Shown: piece after piece, positions 1 to 4,346 of the stretch
How the letters are laid out: each line of letters starts with the position of its first letter
Position numbering within the stretch: the stretch's first letter is position 1
Assembly (NCBI GenBank): GCA_030527065.1
Contig: JAUNBO010000060.1
Coordinates: 4,246-10,196, forward strand
Reading direction: 5' to 3'
Length of the DNA: 5,951 nt
Origin: Bacillota bacterium
GTDB taxonomy: Bacteria > Bacillota > Clostridia > Peptostreptococcales > Anaerovoracaceae
Program-made: the position numbers and the translations under genes
Notes under the pieces: model-generated
What the model was told of the DNA's origin: nothing
Database searches by the model: none
The model's input: only the letters and a program-made list of their open reading frames with translations

Positions 1-2586
1 TCCCTCTCTTTCTTTCAGGTATTCCATTCCCAGAAAGGCCTGCCCCAGACAGACGCCGCCGTCGTTGGGGCTGACGGAAATGTTGTAATAAGGCCGGAAG
101 CCCTCCCGGCGCAGCAGGAGCAGGGTCCGCTCCATCAGTATCTTGTTCTGGAACACGCCGCCGCTGAGGGCCACCTGCTCCACGCCTTCCCGCCGGCGCA
201 GCTCCAGACACACATGCAGAATGGCTTCCGCCACCGCATAGTGAAAGCCCAGGGCCGCCTGCCGCTGCCAGTCTGTGAAAGGGGCGTACCGGGGGGACGC
301 CGTGGGGGCTCCCCGGAAAACCGCCGGGGAAGGTCCCAGGGGGGCCGCCGGGGGAGCCGGCGGGCGTTCCCCGGACAGCAGCGCCGCCGCCAGCGTTTCT
401 ATGATGCGGCGGGAGGACAGGAGCAGCACGCCGGCCTCCGTCCCTTCTCCCTCTTTCAGTTCAAAGGCCATGGGCAGAGGAGGGAGCCCTCTTTCCAGAG
501 CTTCCGCCCCGGCGTTTTCCAGCCGGACGGCACATTCCCCCTCATAGCTGTTTACATGGTGGACGCCGGAAAGGGAAGCCGCCCCGTCAAAGAGACGTCC
601 CATGCTGGAGCTCCTTATGCTGTTGATTCCATGGCTCAGGGCCGCCTTCACCGTCCGGGCCGCCTGCTCCGCCGCCTCCGCCTCTTCCGGGGAGGACGCT
701 CCCTCCGCAGCCAGAACCCCGGCCGCCCGGGCCAGGCCGCAGTGGTACAGATAGCACAGGGCGCTTTTTTTCCCGTCCTTCATGGAAGGGTCCCCCCCTG
801 TCATTTCCACATATTCCAGATGGGCTCCCCGCCGGAAGCCCCCTCCCTCGCACAGGAGGAATTCCCCGCCCCAGACAGCCCCGTCCTCACCGTAGCCGGT
901 GCCGTCGAAGCTGACCCCCAAGACGGGCCCCCGAAGGCCGTGCTCCGCCATGACTGAGGCGGCATGGGCGTGGTGGTGCTGCACCCGGAGCAGGGGGAGG
1001 CCCGCCTGCTCATAGCCCCGGGCGGCGCTTCCGCTCCGGTAGCCGGGATGGAGGTCGCACACCGCCAGGACCGGCTCTATGCGGAACAGCTCCTTCATGC
1101 GTTCCACGTTTTCCTTATATACAGTCTCTGTCTCCACCGTATCCAGGTCGCCGAAGTACTGGCTCACATAGGCGAAGGGGCCCTTGGTGAGGCAGAAGGC
1201 GCTTTTCAGATCTCCGCCGGCGGCAAGGACCATAGCTTCGTCCCCCAGGGAGCTCCCCCCTTCCACGAAAAGGGGCGCCGGCGCATAGCCCTTTGAGCGG
1301 CGCATCATCTGGGGCCGGCCGTCTATGACCCGGACCACGGAATCGTCCACGGCTACCCGGATCTTTCGTTCATTATAGAAGACGCCGGCCAGAGGCGGGC
1401 TCTCTCCGGCAGCGGCAGCGGCGGCTCTCTCCTTTTCAAAGAAATCCATCATTTCCCCGTCGGTGCGGAAGATGGGCCTGTCCGACAGGTTGGCGCTGGT
1501 GGCCACCAGCGGGCCGCACTGGTTCAGCAGCAGCCACTGGGCTCCCATGCTGGGAAGAAAGGCCCCGATGTAGCGGCTGCTGCGGCAGACGTCGAAGCAG
1601 AAGCGCTCCTCCCGCCGGGGAAGGAGCAGGATGGGCCGGGCAGAGGAGGACAGCAGCCGCTCCTCTGCAGGCTCCGTCAGGCAATACTCTCTCACCTGCT
1701 CCAGGTCCCGGAACATGACGGCAAAGGGTTTTTCCTCCCGGCCCTTCAGCCGCCGCAGCCGGGCCACGGCCTCTTCACTGAAGGGGCTGCACAGGAAATT
1801 GTAACCGCCCACAGCCTTCCAGGCCACCGTCCGCCCCCGCCGCAAAAGCCGGGCCGCCTCCATGATGGGCTCCACCGTATGCGCCGCCACCGTTTCCGGC
1901 AGCTCTGCCCCCACAATGCCCACCAGGGGAGAAGGGCCGTCCCTTTCTTCTGCCAGCCGGTATTTCAGCACGGGGCCGCAGTGGTGGCAGGAGACGGTCT
2001 GGGCGTGGTAACGGCGGTTTTCCGGGTCCGTATATTCTCCCTCGCAGAAAGCGCACATGGGGAATTCCTCCATGCTGGTGTTCTCTCTGTCGTAGGGGAT
2101 GCGGTCTATGATGGTGTAGCGGGGGCCGCAGGCCATGCAGCTGATGAAGGGATGAAGGTGACGGGGATTTCCCGGGTCCTGCATCTCCGCCAGGCAGTCC
2201 GGGCAGATGGCCAGGTCTGCGGGAAGCAGCGCCACCCGGCTGTCCCCACGGCAGCTGCGGTCTATCACAAAGCCCTCCTCCGGAACGGACTCCGCCTCTG
2301 GAAACGCTTCCCGGCCGGGCCGGGCCGGAGGGGCTTGCTCTCCCAACTCTTCTGTTTTGATATGGACGATTTCCGCCGGCAGAGGCTTTTCTTCCTGAAG
2401 GGCCCGGACAAAGGCCTCCGCCCCTGCCGGAGTCTCCCGGATCAGAAGCTCCACCACGCCGCCGGCGTTCCTCACCCGGCCCGCCACTTGCATACGGCGG
2501 GCCAGCTTCGCCACAAAGGGCCGGAACCCGACCCCCTGCACGATTCCCCATATGGTGATTTTGTAGATCCGCTTTTCTTCCGTCAT
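1..2586 (-). CDS. hypF: Carbamoyltransferase HypF, hydrogenase maturation (3' end cut by window)
   Basis: HypF uses carbamoyl phosphate and ATP to place a carbamoyl group on the C-terminal cysteine of HypE, the precursor of the cyanide ligands of [NiFe]-hydrogenase; it is cytoplasmic. The frame is open for 862 codons with no stop. Domains seen: an N-terminal acylphosphatase domain with GIVQGVGFRPF (residues 14-24; Arg22 and Asn40 fit the catalytic pair); a double zinc finger with Cys pairs at 128/131, 150/153, 178/181 and 200/203, exactly the family spacing 18-24-18; a YrdC-like domain with KPFAVM (286-291) and TSANLS (363-368); and a Kae1-like domain with CDLHPGY (510-516), VQHHHAHA (535-542), FDGTGYG (560-566), SGGVFQN (808-814) and SPNDGG (839-844). 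Only a few C-terminal residues should be missing. At over 862 residues it exceeds the usual 750 or so; the extra length includes Pro/Ala-rich stretches near 83-104 and 743-762. The ATG lies 29 bases after the hypB stop and is preceded by a weak purine-rich site, which suggests one operon. Confidence 0.97.
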   Translation of the reverse strand, partial: MTEEKRIYKITIWGIVQGVGFRPFVAKLARRMQVAGRVRNAGGVVELLIRETPAGAEAFVRALQEEKPLPAEIVHIKTEELGEQAPPARPGREAFPEAESVPEEGFVIDRSCRGDSRVALLPADLAICPDCLAEMQDPGNPRHLHPFISCMACGPRYTIIDRIPYDRENTSMEEFPMCAFCEGEYTDPENRRYHAQTVSCHHCGPVLKYRLAEERDGPSPLVGIVGAELPETVAAHTVEPIMEAARLLRRGRTVAWKAVGGYNFLCSPFSEEAVARLRRLKGREEKPFAVMFRDLEQVREYCLTEPAEERLLSSSARPILLLPRREERFCFDVCRSSRYIGAFLPSMGAQWLLLNQCGPLVATSANLSDRPIFRTDGEMMDFFEKERAAAAAAGESPPLAGVFYNERKIRVAVDDSVVRVIDGRPQMMRRSKGYAPAPLFVEGGSSLGDEAMVLAAGGDLKSAFCLTKGPFAYVSQYFGDLDTVETETVYKENVERMKELFRIEPVLAVCDLHPGYRSGSAARGYEQAGLPLLRVQHHHAHAASVMAEHGLRGPVLGVSFDGTGYGEDGAVWGGEFLLCEGGGFRRGAHLEYVEMTGGDPSMKDGKKSALCYLYHCGLARAAGVLAAEGASSPEEAEAAEQAARTVKAALSHGINSIRSSSMGRLFDGAASLSGVHHVNSYEGECAVRLENAGAEALERGLPPLPMAFELKEGEGTEAGVLLLSSRRIIETLAAALLSGERPPAPPAAPLGPSPAVFRGAPTASPRYAPFTDWQRQAALGFHYAVAEAILHVCLELRRREGVEQVALSGGVFQNKILMERTLLLLRREGFRPYYNISVSPNDGGVCLGQAFLGMEYLKEREG

Positions 2587-2615
2587 AGATGCTTCCGCCG
2601 CCGTCCTGTTCCGGC

Positions 2616-3428
2616 CTATTCCCGGCCGTGGGAGTGGGGATGGGAATGGGCCGTGCCGTCTCCGTGGCTGTGGGAGTGCTCGTGTCTGCCCTCTTCTCCG
2701 TGGCTGTGGGAGTGCTCATGCTCTCCTTCTTCTCCGTGGCTGTGCGCATGGGAATGGGCCCCCACGGACTCCATGGCGGCAGCCCGCTCCTCCAGCCAGC
2801 GGGCCGCCTCTGCAAAGCCTTCCCCGGTCCTGGCGGAGACCCGGAACACAGGGGCCGCCGGATTCAGGGCCCGGAAGCCCTTCATGAAGAAGTCCTCGTC
2901 AAAGTCCAGATAGGGGAGCAGATCCGCCTTGTTCAGCAAAACTGCCTCCGCCTTTTCAAAGGCCAGGGGATATTTGTAGGGCTTGTCGCTGCCCTCTGTC
3001 ACCGAAGAGACCAGGAGCTTTATGTGCTCGCCTATGGAAAATTCCGCCGGGCACACCAGGTTGCCGATGTTCTCTATGAACAGGACTCCGGGGCCCTCCA
3101 GTTCCATGTTCTGCACGGCGTTCCTGACCAGGGGGGCGTCCAGATGGCAGGCGCCGAAGGTGTTGATCTGGGAGACCCTCACCCCCTGCTCCCGCAGGTG
3201 TCGGGTATCTATATCCGATTCGATGTCTCCTTCTATCACATAGGGCGTCCGGCCCTTCAGCTCTTTCATAAGGCCCTTCAGGCAGGAGGTCTTTCCCACA
3301 CCGGGGGCCCCCATCAGGTTCACCGTGAAAATATCCCGGGCCGTCAGTTCCAGGTTGGTGTGGGCGGCGATGTGGTCGTTTTCCCCGTGGATGTCCGCCA
3401 TCATGTTTATTTTCAATACATCGTGCAT
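2616..3428 (-). CDS. hypB: Hydrogenase nickel incorporation GTPase HypB with C-terminal His-rich tail
   Basis: HypB is a cytoplasmic SIMIBI-class GTPase that, with HypA, helps insert nickel into the [NiFe]-hydrogenase large subunit. The 270-residue product has Walker A GAPGVGKT (40-47), a switch region EGDIESDIDTRHL (66-78), the G-domain metal-site residues Cys94-His95 (in GACHLDA) and Cys126 (in ENIGNLVCP), and the guanine-specificity motif NKAD (166-169). After the GTPase fold (to about 222) comes a tail with 16 histidines between 225 and 267, in four HxHxHxH blocks at 12-residue spacing, probably a nickel-binding or storage segment. Such histidine stretches are classically at the N terminus of HypB; here the N terminus is short and lacks both a His stretch and the CxxCGC site of the E. 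coli protein. The start at 3428 gives the normal family N terminus; a weak GGGGGA ribosome-binding site lies about 10 bases upstream. hypF follows after 29 bases. No hypA is visible next to it. Confidence 0.97.
   Translation of the reverse strand: MHDVLKINMMADIHGENDHIAAHTNLELTARDIFTVNLMGAPGVGKTSCLKGLMKELKGRTPYVIEGDIESDIDTRHLREQGVRVSQINTFGACHLDAPLVRNAVQNMELEGPGVLFIENIGNLVCPAEFSIGEHIKLLVSSVTEGSDKPYKYPLAFEKAEAVLLNKADLLPYLDFDEDFFMKGFRALNPAAPVFRVSARTGEGFAEAARWLEERAAAMESVGAHSHAHSHGEEGEHEHSHSHGEEGRHEHSHSHGDGTAHSHPHSHGRE
2628..2756 (-). repeat. 36-bp-period tandem repeat encoding the HypB histidine tail
   Basis: Four degenerate copies of a 36-bp unit lie inside the 3' end of hypB. Two neighbouring copies, starting at 2661 and 2697 on the plus strand, share their first 21 bases; a third starting at 2733 shares the first 13. 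Each unit encodes 12 residues of the form HxHSHG followed by an acidic linker such as EEGE or EEGR. Copy number could vary between strains by slippage or recombination, changing the number of metal-binding histidines. Confidence 0.9.
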
Positions 3429-3457
3429 TTTTTATGCGTCCCCCGTTCCCGTCAGTT

Positions 3458-3470
3458 GGCAAGAGCACAT
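3458..3470. repeat. Left arm of a 13-bp inverted repeat flanking the zinc-ribbon gene
   Basis: The plus-strand sequence GGCAAGAGCACAT is the exact reverse complement of 4133-4145. This copy lies in the zinc-ribbon/hypB intergenic region, 29 bases before the hypB start codon and just upstream of its ribosome-binding site. In a transcript covering both genes the two arms could pair over 13 bases plus one flanking G-U. A chance match is possible but not likely for two such short non-coding segments. Confidence 0.7.
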
Positions 3471-3484
3471 ACGTCCTGTCAACC

Positions 3485-3506
3485 GAAGGCATTGTCACAT
3501 GCCTTC
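3485..3506 (-). other. Inverted repeat (7-bp arms) spanning the zinc-ribbon gene stop codon
   Basis: GAAGGCA at 3485-3491 and TGCCTTC at 3500-3506 are perfect complements separated by 8 bases that include the TGA stop of the zinc-ribbon gene. In the minus-strand RNA this could form a small hairpin. No U-run follows in the direction of transcription, so it does not look like an intrinsic terminator; it could slow polymerase or protect an RNA end, or it could be chance. Confidence 0.4.
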
Positions 3507-4064
3507 TTCCAGTTCCTCTATCTGCTCCGGCGTCAGACCCATTTCCTCCAGCTGTTCCTGGCTGAGGTCCATATTCTGCAGCTGCTCCATGGCCTCGGTC
3601 AATTGCTGCAGCTCCTCTGTGGAAAGGCCTGCGTTCACCGCCACGGCGTTGCTCACCGCATCCATGATAAAGGGCGTTACGACGGCCCCCAGCAGCATCG
3701 CCAGCACGATGCCTATGACCATCCAGATGATGGCCGCCCTGGCCATGTTCTGCTTGTTCCGGTTGGTCTTTCCGGAGACGGCCCAGACGATGAGGCAGAT
3801 GATGTTGACGATGGGGATGATCATGAGCAGAAAGACCAGCAGCCAGGCCCCCAGCCCCATCACCTGATCCCGGTCCTGGTCGGGAACGGCATACACGGCC
3901 CCTGGGTTTGCGGAAGCTGTATTCTGATACCCGGCCGGCGCTGCTCCTCCTCGGAAAGCGCCTCCCTGGGCGGCCCCCCGGCCGGACAGGCCGCTCCCGC
4001 AGCTTACGCAGAATTTTGCGCCGTCTTTGTTCTCTGTGCCACAATTCGTGCAAATAACAGACAT
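3495..4064 (-). CDS. Zinc-ribbon, two-helix membrane protein of unknown function
   Basis: The 189-residue product opens with a zinc ribbon, CTNCG (5-9) and CVSCG (19-23), of the type common at the N terminus of Firmicutes membrane proteins. A Gly/Ala-rich, low-complexity linker (about 24-66) follows, then two hydrophobic segments (about 71-97 and 108-134) joined by a basic loop (KTNRNKQN), and an acidic tail (146-189) with repeated helical phrases such as GLSTEELQQL, DLSQEQLEEM and GLTPEQIEEL. The basic loop suggests that both termini may lie outside or that the loop is cytoplasmic; orientation is not certain. The frame is open upstream to an ATG at 4175, but that codon overlaps the -10 box of the gene's promoter, so I place the start at 4064, just after a purine-rich AAAGGA site and directly before the zinc ribbon. 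An ATG at 4091 is a weaker alternative. No function is known to me. It reads toward hypB, 66 bases away. Confidence 0.85.
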   Translation of the reverse strand: MSVICTNCGTENKDGAKFCVSCGSGLSGRGAAQGGAFRGGAAPAGYQNTASANPGAVYAVPDQDRDQVMGLGAWLLVFLLMIIPIVNIICLIVWAVSGKTNRNKQNMARAAIIWMVIGIVLAMLLGAVVTPFIMDAVSNAVAVNAGLSTEELQQLTEAMEQLQNMDLSQEQLEEMGLTPEQIEELEEGM

Positions 4065-4106
4065 CTTTCTTTTCCTTTCTCCTTCTTTCATGCGCTGTGC
4101 GTCCCG

Positions 4107-4126
4107 TTGCCGCTTTCCGCCGGCAA
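4107..4126 (-). other. Possible hairpin in the zinc-ribbon gene 5' leader
   Basis: TTGCCG at 4107-4112 and CGGCAA at 4121-4126 are perfect complements with an 8-base loop. They lie in the roughly 100-base leader between the predicted transcription start and the start codon. The structure is short; no known riboswitch class is recognised. Confidence 0.35.
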
Positions 4127-4132
4127 GGCCCC

Positions 4133-4145
4133 ATGTGCTCTTGCC
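4133..4145. repeat. Right arm of the 13-bp inverted repeat flanking the zinc-ribbon gene
   Basis: ATGTGCTCTTGCC is the exact reverse complement of 3458-3470. This copy sits in the 5' leader of the zinc-ribbon gene, about 20 bases after the predicted transcription start, so the two arms bracket the whole gene. Confidence 0.7.
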
Positions 4146-4153
4146 CTTTGTCT

Positions 4154-4170
4154 GCGAAAGCAGCTTTCGC
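4154..4170. promoter_or_regulatory. 17-bp perfect palindrome at the zinc-ribbon gene transcription start
   Basis: GCGAAAGC (4154-4161), a single central A, and GCTTTCGC (4163-4170) form a perfect 8-1-8 dyad. It begins 3 bases downstream of the minus-strand -10 box and covers roughly -3 to +14 of the predicted start at about 4167. That is a typical place for a repressor operator; as RNA it could also form a hairpin at the 5' end of the message. The binding protein is not known. Confidence 0.6.
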
Positions 4171-4173
4171 TCC

Positions 4174-4203
4174 ATTATACTCTCCCGGGGCCCCTTCTGG
4201 CAA
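4174..4203 (-). promoter_or_regulatory. Sigma-70-type promoter of the zinc-ribbon gene
   Basis: On the minus strand, TTGCCA (4203-4198, one mismatch to TTGACA) is followed by an 18-base spacer and a perfect TATAAT (4179-4174). The predicted start near 4167 gives a leader of about 103 bases to the chosen start codon. The -10 box overlaps the most upstream ATG of the frame, which argues against that longer start. The transcript may continue into hypB and hypF. Confidence 0.75.
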
Positions 4204-4206
4204 GAC

Positions 4207-4225
4207 CCGGCGCAGAAAACGCCGG
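4207..4225. other. Inverted repeat between the divergent promoters
   Basis: CCGGCG (4207-4212) and CGCCGG (4220-4225) are perfect complements around a 7-base A-rich loop. The repeat lies between the -35 boxes of the two divergent promoters, 4 bases from that of the zinc-ribbon gene. A T-run occurs 9 bases later on the plus strand, but no plus-strand gene precedes it, so a terminator role is doubtful; a protein-binding site or chance are alternatives. Confidence 0.4.
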
Positions 4226-4259
4226 CTCAACTATTTTTTACCCTTTTTCCCGCAAAAAA

Positions 4260-4288
4260 TTGACAAAGGCTTTTTTCAGTCCTATAAT
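4260..4288 (+). promoter_or_regulatory. Perfect-consensus sigma-70 promoter of the transporter operon
   Basis: TTGACA (4260-4265), a 17-base spacer and TATAAT (4283-4288) match the housekeeping consensus exactly. An A-tract (4254-4259) abuts the -35 box. The predicted start near 4295 gives a leader of about 52 bases. So strong a core promoter suggests high expression unless a repressor acts, and a palindrome lies just downstream. Confidence 0.92.
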
Positions 4289-4305
4289 AAATTTGCTTTT
4301 ATTTC

Positions 4306-4322
4306 TTATTCATTATGAATAA
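4306..4322. promoter_or_regulatory. 17-bp perfect palindrome in the transporter leader; candidate operator
   Basis: TTATTCAT (4306-4313), a central T, and ATGAATAA (4315-4322) form a perfect 8-1-8 dyad at about +12 to +28 of the predicted transcript. The right half runs into TATGAATAAAAAGTCGTA (4314-4331), which resembles the Bacillus ARG box read by ArgR/AhrC in its first two thirds (ATGAATAAAAA) but poorly at its end. ArgR control is therefore only a guess; another dimeric repressor is as likely. Confidence 0.5.
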
Positions 4323-4332
4323 AAAGTCGTAA

Positions 4333-4338
4333 AGGAGG
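4333..4338 (+). promoter_or_regulatory. Strong ribosome-binding site that fixes the TTG start
   Basis: AGGAGG lies 8 bases before a TTG codon at 4347. An in-frame stop at 4320-4322 rules out a longer product, and the next in-frame ATG (4380) would remove the start of the first conserved membrane helix, so TTG is the start. Confidence 0.92.
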
Positions 4339-4346
4339 TAATCGAT

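Larger units (their letters stand above)
4065..4346. promoter_or_regulatory. Divergent control region between the zinc-ribbon gene and the transporter
   Basis: This 282-base stretch contains no gene that I can support. It holds back-to-back promoters, both transcript leaders and several inverted repeats, all listed separately. The part nearest the transporter (about 4230-4335) is strikingly AT-rich compared with the GC-rich genes on both sides, with A- and T-tracts just upstream of the transporter -35 box that could act as an UP-like element. Confidence 0.85.

Noticed and set aside
2612..2628. Short GC-rich inverted repeat (CGGCC/GGCCG) at the hypB stop, as a possible terminator
   Set aside because: Only 5-bp arms, no T-run follows, and hypF begins 29 bases later, so read-through is expected.
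1879..2913. Plus-strand open frame (344 codons) opposite hypF and hypB
   Set aside because: It lies across two well-supported minus-strand genes and resembles no protein family that I recognise.
3477..3482. Perfect TTGACA on the minus strand before hypB, as a possible hypB promoter
   Set aside because: No acceptable -10 hexamer lies 16-18 bases downstream (the best has about 2 of 6 matches), so it is probably chance; hypB is more likely read from the upstream promoter.
4065..4175. N-terminal extension of the zinc-ribbon protein back to an ATG at 4175
   Set aside because: That ATG overlaps the predicted -10 box, the extra 37 residues are basic and featureless, and the 4064 start is right before the zinc ribbon with a purine-rich site upstream.
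2589..4322. Long plus-strand open frame (577 codons) opposite hypB and the zinc-ribbon gene
   Set aside because: It is an antisense shadow of GC-rich coding DNA: its Val/Met/Gly repeats are the reverse reading of the HypB histidine codons, it shows no recognisable domain, and the minus strand encodes clear HypB motifs.
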